From Wolfiporia cocos (Eukaryota > Basidiomycota > Agaricomycetes > Polyporales > Phaeolaceae), in the NCBI GenBank assembly GCA_029448655.1, contig JACCLO010000051.1, forward strand, positions 18,789 to 82,788: DNA of 64,000 bases. Direction: 5' to 3'. Position numbers and translations under genes: made by a program. Of the stretch, positions 44,692 through 55,863 are shown piece after piece; position 1 is the stretch's first letter; each line of letters begins with the position of its first letter. The notes beneath the pieces were generated by a model. It saw only the letters and a list, made by a program, of their open reading frames with translations, was not told where the DNA came from and ran no database searches.

Positions 44692-45035
44692 CACAGCATT
44701 TCAGTACAATGTACAATACAATCATACAAATGATAGCATCACTTCATGAGGATTGTTTTAGCTGAGCTATATGCAGGTGCAATATGATGCAGGCAAGCAC
44801 CTGGGCATGATAAATTCACTGTGGCAATCCAGTGTTGGAACATCCAGGCAAGTGCGTATCCGATTGCCGGCTGGGTATACCATGCAGTGACACTAGCATA
44901 CTTGAACAAGTCAGAAAGATGTGCCTTAGAGATAAGGGTACCCCTTATTATTGTAGAATTTAGGCTGTACATGCTTTGCATGTTTGCCTCCCCGCCCCAA
45001 GGATGAGACAAACCACTGTCCAACATTGTTGTTTC
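44692..45035 (-). other. Minus-strand coding-like remnant flanking MITE F3
   Basis: The minus strand is open (HPWGGEANMQSMYSLNSTI and SKAHLSDLFKYASVTAWYT) up to the MITE edge. Family unknown; probably a fragment of an older gene or transposon. Confidence 0.3.
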
Positions 45036-45894
45036 TAGTGATGTGCCAGGCCCAGCCTGGCTCAAAAGCCCTGGCTTTGGCCTGGCTTGGACAGCCCACA
45101 GCTTTTCAAAACCTCAGGCTGGGCCCTCATTGACGGCTCACGGCTTGGCCCAGCCTAGGCCCCGGCTCGACCATGGCCTACTACTGCTAAGATAATCATC
45201 ACTTTAGCTTCAGAGCTTGAGATTCACCTTTGCCAAACCTTTCCCAGATGAAATAGAACCTTGAATCCTCCTGTCACAGATTTAACTGGCAGTCCCAGAC
45301 CAGTGTCTGTGGAGACATACGTCTAACACCCCTTAGCCAAAAGGGCCACTATAACAGCTCAGCTGTTATAGGCAGGACACGCTATATGTGTAGTTCATAT
45401 TCCCACGCTAGGCACTTATATTGCACCGTTGAGTATTTGGCTTAATACTTGGCATGGTTGGCCTTTCTGGTATTATATGTGCCACCTGGGATTCCAACCC
45501 CAGATATTCCGTGACACCTCCAATCTATAGTAGGATTAAGTGTGAAATAATCACTCACCAGTGCAGCATTCAGTAGCGTGCCTGCCATATGGGGAATCAT
45601 ATAGGCACCCGAAAGTGAGCGGCAGGCTTCAATGTTGAGGACTTGACTTTTCTGTAGTTTTAAATAAACAAGATAGGTGCACAATGATTGAGTTGAGCAT
45701 ATAACTGGCCTGTATGGGCTTATATTGTGCCTGCCAGATATTGTAGCCATTAAGATCCCTAGGCCGGGGCTCAACAGCTTGGCCCGGCCTGGCCTGTATC
45801 TCAGGCCAGGCCCTGGGCCATCTCAAGCCATGCTGTAAAGCCCAGCTTGGCCCGGCCCGGCTCATGGCCCAAAGCTGGGCCTGGCACATCACTA
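45036..45894. mobile_element. hAT-like MITE copy F3, with a small LTR inside
   Basis: Ends TAGTGATGTGCC and GGCACATCACTA, with the exact 8-bp duplication GTTGTTTC at 45028-45035 and 45895-45902. The interior closely follows F1. The small LTR at 45272-45516 interrupts the word AATCCTCC that is intact in F1. Confidence 0.88.
45272..45516 (-). mobile_element. Small solo LTR, TRIM-related (TSD CCTCC)
   Basis: 245 bp, plus strand TGTCACAGATTT to ATTCCGTGACA, with CCTCC at 45267-45271 and 45517-45521. It shares 'ttcatattcccacgct' and the AACAGCT.AGCTGTT hairpin with the TRIM LTR, in the same orientation. It is the clearest evidence that this small family moves on its own with 5-bp duplications. 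Confidence 0.88.
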
Positions 45895-46281
45895 GTTGTT
45901 TCTTGCACCGCTCACTTCGTTCGCTCTCTTTCACGCGATCCCGACGCTTGCTTCAACAATCCAGGTCCTAGTGGTGGCACCTGCTAGTGAAGCTTGCACC
46001 TATTCCATCCAATAGAGACTGGGAGGAGAGAGGGGGCAGGGCGGGGGAGGAGGGCTGCTCGAGGACGGGGCGCACGCTAAGCGCCCATCCGCAGTCAGCC
46101 ACAGCGGAGTTCGAAAAGGCCATGCAAACTCGAAGTCCCTGATCTCTCGCTCTCGTTCTCTCGTGACGACGGGACATTATAAACTCAAGTGTAAGACCCT
46201 GCCATCATGTAGCAGGATTAACTACCCTTCAGCTAACACTCGTATCAGTGATAACGATAACGAAGAGGTCGCCACACCGAA
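45895..46281. other. Upstream region of the zinc-cluster-like gene
   Basis: No element ends recognised after the MITE duplication. CT-rich stretches near 45900-45950 and 46140-46165 would suit a fungal promoter, but no TATA box is clear. Confidence 0.3.
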
Positions 46282-47526
46282 ATGGATCCGGGATACATAT
46301 CTGGAGTCACAGTTCACCTGGAGTCTCTAAAGCTTATTCGCGAAGTCAAACAGCTGCTGCAGTGCCCGCCATGCGCGGCCGCTGACCAAGAGGAGCTTTG
46401 TGATTGGGTGCAACGACTCGATCATTGCAAGGTGCGCTCTCACTACCTGGAAACCTGTGTTGCGCTAACAGGCTGTCAAAGAATCTCTACGACTCGCTTC
46501 ACTTTAAAGCGCCCCTTCTATCTCCTTTCGGCACACTGGACCTCTATCACGACTACGTGTCTGTTTGGGATGATGCGTTTGCTCGGATGAAATCATCAAA
46601 CGGCACAGTGCCGGATACCCCTGCACAGCCCCCACCGATCGAAGCCACCACCAGTCAGGGTATAACCACCGCTGAGCGCAGGACTAGTCGCTCGGCACCG
46701 CGAAAGAAACTCGAAGAGGTGGTTTATGACCCCCCATGCGCCCAATGCGCTGCAACGCGGCGTGACTGTAGGGGCCCTGTGTCACAAACTTTCCTTAGAG
46801 GATACGTAACATCCCTCGCTGCAGGTATTATAGGCGCCGCTAGGTGCGCGCGCGCTTCCATGATCCTCAGCCACCTCCGCGTCTATCCAGGACTCCGTCT
46901 AGATCATATGACTGTAGGTAAGCGCTGTAGGGTAGCGCGCGCCTTAGGTACTCACGTTAGGGTCACACCGTCACATGTCGTTACAGGTAGTTACATTATC
47001 ATGTGCCCTCTTAGTTACTGCGCACAGGCCGCGACTTTAGGGCGACCATTACTGGTCAGCTCCCCATGTATAAGTACGACAAGATGGGGACTTACTTCCC
47101 CATCTTTAGGATTCTCGACAACTGAGCTTAGGCTCCTTTCTCATCTGCGTTTGTGTGCGTCTCTGCCCCGGGGGCCCTCCACGACTTGCTTGTCTGTGTG
47201 TCTTCCCTCTTGGTCGCCTTAGGAGTTCCCCCTTGGGGATACAGCCGACTGGCTGCCTTGTGGTTAGCACACCGCCCTGTAGGACGTCTAGGGACTCCCC
47301 TGTAGCCAGGGTCCCACAAACCTGTGAGTTTGTGTCACCCTGATGTCTCCCCGCATGCATGCTCAAACTGCAGTCTTCTTTGCTTGAGATGTAGTCGGGC
47401 AAAAAAACAAAGTAAACCATATTCTATTCACTCTGCAATCATATGGTTGACTGTGCCTGCGTTGGCAAATTGTATAGAACGTGCCGGAATCGGTAAAAGG
47501 TGGGATCGCCGTAACATACGCCCTTA
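46282..47526 (+). pseudogene. Basidiomycete gene with a double Cys zinc cluster, cut by a solo LTR
   Basis: The first exon starts ATG at 46282 (MDPGYISGVTVHLESLKLI, helical). After an intron ending near 46471 the frame reads KNLYDSLHFKAPLLSPFGTL, then a Pro/Ser linker, a basic RTSRSAPRKK stretch and CAQCAATRRDC. The LTR at 46780-47337 cuts here. Past it, the same frame continues with PHACSNCSLLCLRCSRAKKQ. The CX2C...C and CX2C...C...K pattern is like the variant zinc clusters seen in many agaricomycete proteins near the C-terminus. The exact intron limits are uncertain. The role is probably DNA or protein binding (inference). Confidence 0.5.
46780..47337 (+). mobile_element. Solo LTR inside the zinc-cluster-like gene (TSD CCCTG)
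   Basis: 558 bp from TGTCACAAACTTTCC to GAGTTTGTGTCA, with CCCTG at 46775-46779 and 47338-47342. Promoter TATAAG with dyad AAGATGGGGA...TTCCCCATCTT (47081-47106). U5 ends CCCACAAAC...GTTTGTG; note AAAC/GTTT here where most copies have AGAC/GTCT. Confidence 0.92.
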
Positions 47527-48099
47527 GTCGCAGCGTCATTGTATTGTACGGCGCAATAAGTTTTCGATGACACCTTCGCATATCTCACTTGGCTATACCT
47601 TGCTAAGACCTATGGGTTCGATGCCTGGACCCTGCACTGTTCCATCAGTGTCTTTGCAAGATCTTCAAATCAGCCCTGTCAATGCAGAGGGGCTTCAGAC
47701 GAAGCGAAGGTGGTCCCTGTATCAGGGATTGACTACTTCACGTACGTCGTACACTGTTAGTTATACCCGAAGTCCTTCTGGCCTATGATCTCCCCAGCTG
47801 CTGCTAGAGATCCTCTGCAAGAGCCTTCAATAATGCCCCACTGTCTGATGTGACGTTCTGCCGCGCACGCTTGTTCGATTGAGTGCCCGGAGTGCAGTAC
47901 ATGGCGCTGATTACGCATATAAGTGAGCGATCAGATGCGGAGCTGATGATGACTTCCACATCAGGGTGGAGATTTGGCGATGGCGCTGGATAGTTGTGAG
48001 TGAGTGAGAGGTGATGAGAACGCCATCTATATTCCGACGGCCGATAGTGACTACGGTGAGTAATGTGCGTAGTTGAGCTTTTGATGGTGCGGTCACTGA
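47527..48099. other. Intergenic, no gene recognised
   Basis: Short frames only. No repeats or element ends seen. It may hold the decayed 3' part of the aldolase gene to the right. Confidence 0.3.
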
Positions 48100-48670
48100 C
48101 CGAGACCGTCTACACTCAAGATCTCGTCGATGCTCTGTACGGCCTCAAGTCGTTCGCAGATGCGAGGTATTCTGACGCCATCAGTCCCCATGTGCTCTGT
48201 GTAAATGGACTGCCGAATCCACGGATACCTGGACCCCTTGGGGGGAAGCGCGCCGCAGCAACGATCGACTTGGCTTGAGCGGCGGTTGATACCTATCAGA
48301 TTGACGTATATGTACCACGACCGACTAGCCCAGCGTGTTCTACATACCATTGGAACCAGCACTCCCCGGGCGCCGGCATCAAGCCCATACTTGATTTGCC
48401 ACCGACACTACCGTCTGCACACGCCCCTGTTGCAGGTATTCTGACAATAGTGCTGGGCGCCGAGCTTCCGAGCCCCGATATTGTTTGGATGGATTCGGCA
48501 GCGCCTGGCTGAAGAGATGTCATGCCATGCTCACAATCAATGAGCAGCCATGAGAGATGGGGCGAGGCGAGCGCAGCAGTGCGCGCTTTCAAAGCACCTG
48601 GCAGCGTGATCCATGCGCCGAACGCTGGCTTCGATGCGCGAAAGGGCTTCAAGAAGACGGTGCATTATAC
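48100..48670 (-). pseudogene. HpcH/HpaI-family aldolase, broken
   Basis: The minus strand reads RASKPAFGAWITLPGALKA, ASPHLSWLLIDCEHG and STIVRIPATG, then, one base out of frame, WQIKYGLDAGARGVLVPMV. After a GT...AG intron comes STAAQAKSIVAAARFPPRG and GFGSPFTQSTWG. These are the hallmark blocks of HpcH/HpaI aldolases, which cleave or form 2-oxo-3-deoxy or 4-hydroxy-2-oxo acids using a divalent metal. The frame change near 48395 and loss of sequence between SAND and LEAVQSIDEIL near 48160 make it non-functional. The first exon is not identified. Confidence 0.75.
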
Positions 48671-50139
48671 TCCGCTGTGGAATTGTTGCGATGACAATAC
48701 ATTACATTCATTGACTTGGTGCTTGTGGACAGATCCTCGCCGAACACAGACTCCGACCGTTGCATCTTGGCCTGCTCCGCACGTGGGCAAGCAAGATTAG
48801 ATGCGAGAAATCCCTGGTAGAAATAATAACCAGAAAGCACCCCCGTCACTGTGCGCAGACACCAGCGGCATCCGAGCCACCGCTGCCTCGTTGCAGCACG
48901 CTCACCGACGCCACACACAACTGTGGTGTTCCTGTTGAATCGGAATAGTTTGTTGCCCAGAATGGCTAGGGTGAATAGTACAGCAATGGACCATGCGTAT
49001 ACGCGAAGTTACTAACCACCTGCCAATGCAGCGGAAAGGCCAGCGAAGAGGCCGTCTCTCCGAGCTTCCTGTGGAGGTTGGCGTGTGAATGTCATCATTA
49101 TCGAGATTGGAATGGATGGATATAGATTTCCCTACAGTTGTACATCTTGCTACAGCATCATCGGGAGCCACAAGTGAAGTGTCGGCGGCGTTGGGCATAG
49201 TGATAAATTATGGAACGCGATGCGTTTGCGGACTTGATGCGGACAGATAAACGTGTGCACCACTTAGTAACTCAAATAGAATTAATAATTCCCCTGCCTG
49301 ACACAGCGCGCGCTAACATCACCCCGCGTCACATAAGCTCGACGTCACGACTTCGTGACTGAGCGCGTCAAAGTCTCGCGTGGAGCTCGCTGTGGCTGGC
49401 ATCGTAGACATTGGGCTTCTTCTTGTATGTGGATAACTCACTGGAAATATCGGCGAACAAGCGCAAACTGTCTTCAGACATATCAAATACTTTCAGTTCC
49501 ATCGAGGGTACGTTATATGCGCTCAATTGCACGGATCTTATTTACAGCAACATCCTCCATTCGTGTAGACGCTTTGATCAGCGTCAAGCAGAAACTCGGG
49601 GATAGTAGTCGTAGCAGTCGGGTCTCTATATGCGCCGAACTATACCAGCTGGCATATCTCTCCGAGTCTTTCTCCCAGCAGCGCCTGCGGTCGAACAAGG
49701 ATTGGATCCATCAAGTGGATATCCTAGATCGTGAAGGTGGGCACACTATTTCTGGGTTTCTTCCAACTACCACATATGATCCGCAGGGGTCAATCTGTGG
49801 AATCCATCTGCCTTGTCTCGCGATATGGATGATGAGGATACTTGAAATGTGAATGCTGCATGTGAGTCTAGTTCATCATGCCGAGAGTGTCTCACCGTAC
49901 CATCCCCAATCACCGGTTCGGCTATCCGTACAGTGAAGTTGGCCGGATTCCGCCTCGTTGAAGCCGGATTAGAGAACAAGCCAGCCATTGACAGTGAGAC
50001 AATCATCCATCACGATGTCACCTAGTTTGAGATCGCTTCTCCACAGCTCTCATCCATGTGCTGCAGCTCGCAAGCAAAGCCGGCGTTAGCATGTCAGGTA
50101 CAACCATCAGTTCGCGTGCGGACTCCCAAGACGGGCCGC
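48671..50139. other. No confident gene
   Basis: A plus-strand frame at 49355-49852 and a minus-strand frame at 49767-50006 (ISRDKADGFHRLTPADHM) look partly protein-like, but neither has recognisable domains. They may be decayed parts of the adenylation gene's neighbourhood. Confidence 0.3.
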
Positions 50140-50149
50140 TTACTCAGAA

Positions 50150-51920
50150 AATGTGAATTCTAGCGATCGGACGCCATGATCTTGCAGGCTCCGTGCTTGC
50201 ATGTGCAGCGAAGGTATGACTACTATCCGCCCCATGAGTGCACGCCAATGTGATTTCTCCTGAAGGATTGGTACCGTCTTCTCACCTGAATCGAAGTTAG
50301 CAGCCGCCCTCGGGCGATGACAGGGGCGACGCACCTGATCCGAGTACGATGACATCGTCAGCACGCCCGACACTTCATATGCGACATCAGACTTTATTTG
50401 CCAATCATATTGACTGCGACGTACATTCGCCAGAGACCAGGCTTGGCCGGATGTGGTTCCCAAAGGTCGGATGTGGCAAAGCCACGCTCCCCATTTGGCA
50501 TATTCTCGATGCAAGGCTGGTGTGTCTCGCACGTCTGCACGCACATGCACGCCATACCTCAGTATACTTCGGGCGGCTACATCGTTACATTTTGGCACGC
50601 ACCAACATCTGCAGCTCGAATGTCCCGTCTCCCTGAGGAACCCAGCGACATACACTCTCTGGGAAGCTGCATCCATTCCCAGTCGGCGCGCTTCTTGCCA
50701 ATAGGGCTCGGCTCTTCGACGCCGTCATCGAACACGCATGTCACCAGGCCGAATTCGGTTGCACCGTAGCACGCCAACAGGCGCACGCCTTTATCCACGA
50801 GCTTCTCACCATTCGCCCTGGAGAGCGGGCCGCCGGCGAATATCTAAGACGTGAGTGATAAGCGAGTTGCTCCCTCGACCAGCGCAATGTGATGCAGGTA
50901 CTGACAAGAGCCTGAAGAGACGCAAGGTACTTCGCGTCATCCTCGTTCTGCGACCACGCCTGGCGAAAACAGTACTTTTAGCAATCACAGGCACACTACA
51001 CAACCAGAGCCTACCTCGACGAAAGCAGGGACGCTCTCGATAGCCGTGCAGCCTGTCTTGCGCGCCGTCTCAATTGTGTTCTGCGGGGTCGGCACGACCG
51101 GGGGCGCTGACACGATCGCGCGCGGGGGGAACAGCGACGTCGGCTGGCCGGACAAGAGCGGCGCGTACAGCTGCGAGCAGAGTCCCATTACGTGGAACGG
51201 CGGTAGCGCCATGCACCCCCACCGTATCGCCTTCCTGCGCGACTCCACGAAGATGGGCATCCTGCACCAGTGTAGGATCGTCGTGTGCGTGTGCGGGATC
51301 GGCTTCGGGAAGCCGGTGGAGCCTGAGGAGTGCAGGTAGAGCACAACATCCGATGGCGACGCCGCGCACGCGGGCGGCGGGTAAGGGCCCGAGACGGCAC
51401 GCGGCGGGTCGAAGGAGGGCGCGAGCGTCGGGAAGACGTCCGTGAGCGCGGGCAGGTCGTCGACGTGCATGGCGAATCCGCTCGGCAGGCTCTCCCGGAC
51501 CGCGTCAGTGAATGGGGCGAAGGTGGGCTGTGAGACGATGCGATGGCAGCTCGTGTGCTCCATCAGGCTTGCTATTGCGGGCACGGAGTTGCGGGAGGAC
51601 ATAGGGAAGGGGACGAGCCCCGCACGGATCAGACCCGCGACGAGCGCATGGTAGAGCAGAGTATCGCAGTTCGCGATGATAGCGACAACGGCGCCCTCTT
51701 CGCCCTTCCGTCCGGGCCTGAAGGAGTGGGCAACGCGGTGAATTGCCTGAGCGAACTCGAGGAACGATATACTTCCGAGCGTATCAGAAGACAAGTCTGG
51801 AAACAGGAAGAGAAAGAACGGAGAGGTGGAATTGTATTCGGCATGGAAGTCGACGAGCCCAGGGATGAGAGATAGCGAACCGTTGAGGGGCGGGAGTACA
51901 GGCGATGCAGATGCAGACAT
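50150..51920 (-). pseudogene. Adenylate-forming (AMP-binding) enzyme, NRPS-like type, broken in its C-terminal half
   Basis: ATG at 51920. The first exon has the acyl-adenylating core: LYLHSSGSTGFPKPIPHTH is the phosphate-binding loop and PPFHVMGLCSQLY follows. Intron 1 fits 50960-51014 and intron 2 fits 50844-50905. The next exon reads IFAGGPLSRANGEKLVDKG and CYGATEFG (the A5-type motif). Past DWEWMQ a one-base shift occurs near 50665, where FPESVCRWVPQGDGTFELQ continues. VGRADDVIVLGSG and EKTVPIL appear later (50265-50390) among breaks. No carrier or reductase domain is seen. These enzymes activate carboxylic acids with ATP; here probably a relic of a secondary-metabolite or aminoadipate-reductase-like gene. 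Confidence 0.7.
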
Positions 51921-54900
51921 ATCTGCCAGAAGCTGAACAGAGTGGATTATAATGATTCTGATGGAGTATGTGGGTGCTGAGAATGAGGCCTATTTAAACG
52001 AAGTTCTCGAGCCATCCCCGTGACGCGGGAAGGTCCATCGGTGAATATTTGAATGGCTTGCCGGTGCGCTGCGGGTCAGTTGTCCTCATGAATCCGAGCA
52101 GGTAGGTAATCGTCTACTGGTGTCAGTATCGAGTGTGGCGTACTAGATCCTGAGGCCTGAAGAGTGGCCGGCCGAGCTCGGCATCTGTTAGCCGACCAAA
52201 TGTGAGACCGCGGTGATCTCGGAGCGTTCCTTTCGTTATCGTCGCAGAAAGCCGCGAAGGTTCTCTCCAGCGATCGGAGGCTAGTCGATTGGAGTCCCGC
52301 ACAGCCTCGCACCTCCAGCCTTCCTGAGACGCAGGGGCACGACATAATCAGCCCAGTACATCTTCGACGGGCGCGGAACATTCTTGCTGATATTCTAGAG
52401 CTGTCAGCATCATCACCTTGGGGCCCGCGGCCACGACAGCCGACGCAGAATTCCGCCAACGATTGCGATCGTCAGATTTTGGGGAGTTGGTATCATGCAG
52501 CAAAATAAACTAACGCGTAAAGCATGGGCAACTGATCTTCCCGCATAGCCTGTCTATCGCTATGTGACTCGTCAAAGTCCGCCAGCGGCTTCGACGCCCG
52601 GAAGGACTCACTGCTGGAAGTGAGAGATTGAAGATTGATCTAGACGTTTCTCCTACGAGTGTGGCCAAGTGGCAAAAAGAGCGGAGCTGCATGGACGTCG
52701 GAAATGATAGAAGAGCCTTTCATTTCGGACCAACTGCGCATTTGAGCTGGCACATTCCAACCACCGTGCCCGCCAGGCCATTCCAGGCTGAGCATGTCCG
52801 GCATTGCTCATACCGACACTGCCGGGCGGTGAAAGGCTCAGACTAACCCGATGGTAAACAAAAGTGGTTCCGGCTGTATGATAACGATATGGCAACAACA
52901 CATCGCTTGCAATCCTTCCAGGAGGCTCTCGGCTCCACGTGAATTACTTCATCTGCACTACATTGACCAAATCTCACTGTTCCTGTACAACACAATTTCC
53001 TAAGAATCCTAACATGCGAGGGCGCATATTTCGTATCATGTCAAGTCGATAGTTGCTAAATACAGATAAAATGGGTCAGAGCTGGTAGCAATGGGCGCCC
53101 AATGCCTCTGACAATTATTTGGGGCGTTCACCTTGAATTTATAGTGCAAGGATAGCTCTTCAGAGCCTCGCCTTCCCGATTCCGAAACACACAATTAGAT
53201 TGCATATTCTCGCCATGTCAGTAGTAAGTTAATACACCGCAAGTAGTCAGACGATCGTCCGCGAGAAAGGCTAATCGATTCAGAAGTCCTGCTCTAAACT
53301 GTTCCCTCACCTGCTTAATGTCATGCCCAGTGTGACTGTCCGTTCGTAGGCTTGCTGGTTCACTCGCCTCCCAACGTTTGCGACACGGTACCGTTGCACA
53401 ATAGCTACCTCCTTGATTTGTCAGAGCACTCTTGCTGCGGAAGACTTTGCGGGTTCTGGAGACATAAATATCTACTTTCGCAACGTACGCTACACATGCG
53501 CCGATGGCGTTGTTTGTCACGAAACATGTTCTGCTCTTCTTGCGTACTTTGCTACTCACCAGTGCACTCCCAGGAGTTGTAGCTATGTGTACCTGTAGCA
53601 CAGATGGCATAATATGTCCCATTGTTCTTACCTTCGCCTCACAAACACGCTCGTGTATCGCTTCGTTCTTCGATGAAACTGCAGTTTTCGCTGATGTGTG
53701 AACTGAGCACTTAGGTGATGACTGACTTCAGGGCCTGTAGTCCGGCATTCAGTACGTTTAGTGCAAAGTAGCGGGCCATGTCGGAACCGGCGCTACTTCA
53801 TTATCAAGCAATATAAGAACAGAGATGAGTAGATAGATACTCAGCGTGGGTGGCGCCCACGCTTCAATGTGGCTTGCTAATCCGTGTTCATGCTATTTGC
53901 ACGGCATGCTACACGATCGAAGTGTTGTAATAGAGGTTTTTTTACTAACGATAATTATGACTCGCCCTTTTCCGAGGTTGTGCAAGAATTATGAGAACGA
54001 GGTATGGCATCATTGATACCCTACAGTGTTTTCGTACATCCGATGCGGGTTAACAGTACTTGGATACAGTTACTGGTATGCGTCACAAAGATCAAGGACT
54101 ACGCTCTACCCACTCCATTTTAAAAACTTAGTAGTGGAGCTCAAAAAATCCGTGCCACAGTCAATTTTATTGTTAGCAAAACACCTCTAATTCGAGAGTG
54201 ATTGTGGAGGCGACGGGGGGACTGCATCTAGCACTTAAATCATATGGGTCAGTGTTGGACCACGATGGAGCGATCGCCGCCACCGCCCGTCCGATCCGCT
54301 CAGATCTTGTGACGCACTAGTACTAGTGACAGGTGCCACCACAGCGCGGTCACGCCGAATCACCTGTTCGTGCGACTCAGGACCAGGAAGAAGATAAGAC
54401 GGTGTCCGAGGAAGGTCCGACTGTGATGGAGGTCGATTCGTAGGGCGTCGTCTGGTGGATGTGTCGCATCGCGAGCACGGCCGTGTTGCATTGTGTTTTC
54501 GAGCTGTTGTTCATGGCTTTCGTTTGACTCGGCGTAGACACCGTCGAACGCGGGGCCTGGAGCCGCACTGGCCGCACCGCTGGGCAGCTGAGGCTGGAGG
54601 GAGCTGTATCGGCACCGTGAGAGGACGCGAGAGTCTGGCGTCGGCGACACCGACCTGGAACGGGCTTGGCGCAGCGAGTGCGCAGACGGGTTGAAATGTC
54701 CGCACTTCGGGCAGACATATTCTGCACGTGGCGGGTGACGGTCAAGGGCAAGGTCAGGTGGGAGGTGCTGACGTCGACCCCACAGCCAATTGGTCGCTGA
54801 CCGTCGTAAAGGGCACAGAATTGTACATACCAAGTGTATCGCCGGCTCATGACCACGAAGATAATGATAAGTTGGGCGCTGCAAGTCACGAATGCCGGAT

Positions 54901-55104
54901 AGACCGTTATCGAGCAATGGGAAGTGTTTGAGTGGAGAGCGAATAAGCGCCGATCACTGGGTCCAGCGCGGGCATTATATTGCACATGGCCGGCGAATGA
55001 GCACCCAGCGATGTGGCACGTGCTGCGTATCACGCTGCATCCGTGCTGTGGGAATGCCACGCTGTCACCTTACACCCAATCCACTCTGCAACGATCTGAT
55101 AATA
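51921..55104. other. Long region with no confident gene
   Basis: Many short frames on both strands but no domain, no convincing splice series and no element ends. 54360-54920 is GC-richer and open on both strands, yet neither frame looks conserved. It may contain diverged or lineage-specific genes that I cannot support. Confidence 0.3.
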
Positions 55105-55724
55105 ATGGAGCCAACAGAGGTCCAAATTTACGGATTGAATCTTTTGAAGGAACACACAGACATGTTTCATAATCACATATCCACTGCTTTCCCGACACAG
55201 ATTGGTGAACTATACAAATGGCATGCCAAGGGCAGGCATGCATTGGTACATTACATTCTTTTTATTTTTGCTACTCTACTAATGAATGCAAAGTTGTATA
55301 CTGAGGAGATAATCAGAGATTTTCGATTGGAGGACGACGAACTAGCAACCAACTTCCACAGAGACCCTAGGATTTTATTAGGTCGTCAAAAACTTGATTT
55401 TGCCTTGAAGTTATTCAACCTTGGGCTGGATGCTGAGGCATTCCAGCTACCCAAGTTGGAGATTGAGCTGAAGGAAGGGCCCAAGACTGACACTACAGAC
55501 CAGAATGCAGATTGCAGAGGAATAGTAAGTCTTGTGAATGATTAGCACAAAATGGCTTGAATTTAAATTTCTGCATCTAGAAGCGGCCTACTTCAGAATT
55601 GGAAGAAGCAGGCCAGGGTCCCAAGCGCCAAAAAGTGGAGGAGAGACTTCCTCAATTTTTGCCTCTAGGTGATGGCAAACCATCCTCCAAGTTGGAAGAT
55701 TGGGAAGATGAAGCCTCAAAGTAG
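55105..55724 (+). CDS. Unrecognised two-exon gene, 187 aa
   Basis: ATG at 55105. Exon 1 (55105-55524, 140 codons, phase 0) reads MEPTEVQIYGLNLLKEHTDM and ALVHYILFIFATLLMNAKLY, a mostly helical protein with one hydrophobic helix. A 56-nt GTAAGT...TAG intron (55525-55580) joins to exon 2 (55581-55724), a charged tail with GPKRQKVEER, a possible nuclear signal, ending EDWEDEASK. The good splice sites and clean frame support a real gene, though a helical N-terminus with an acidic tail also occurs in transposon-borne accessory proteins. The first ATG may not be the true start. Confidence 0.55.
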
Positions 55725-55863
55725 TATGTATGTCATTTTACATTCTCATTGAAGCAGCTTGCAGTTTACTGAGGCTTGAGTACAGAATGCTTTCATGATG
55801 GTTTAGGACTGTATAGGGTGTACATACTTGCAAATAGGAATCTGCATGAGGTTGTCCTTTGTC

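Noticed and set aside
49355..49852. Plus-strand 165-codon frame.
   Set aside because: It does not begin from a convincing start and shows no recognisable domain; left as unassigned.
54360..55060. Two overlapping minus-strand frames of 185 and 227 codons in a GC-rich stretch.
   Set aside because: No motif, no splice logic, and the plus strand is open as well; likely composition.
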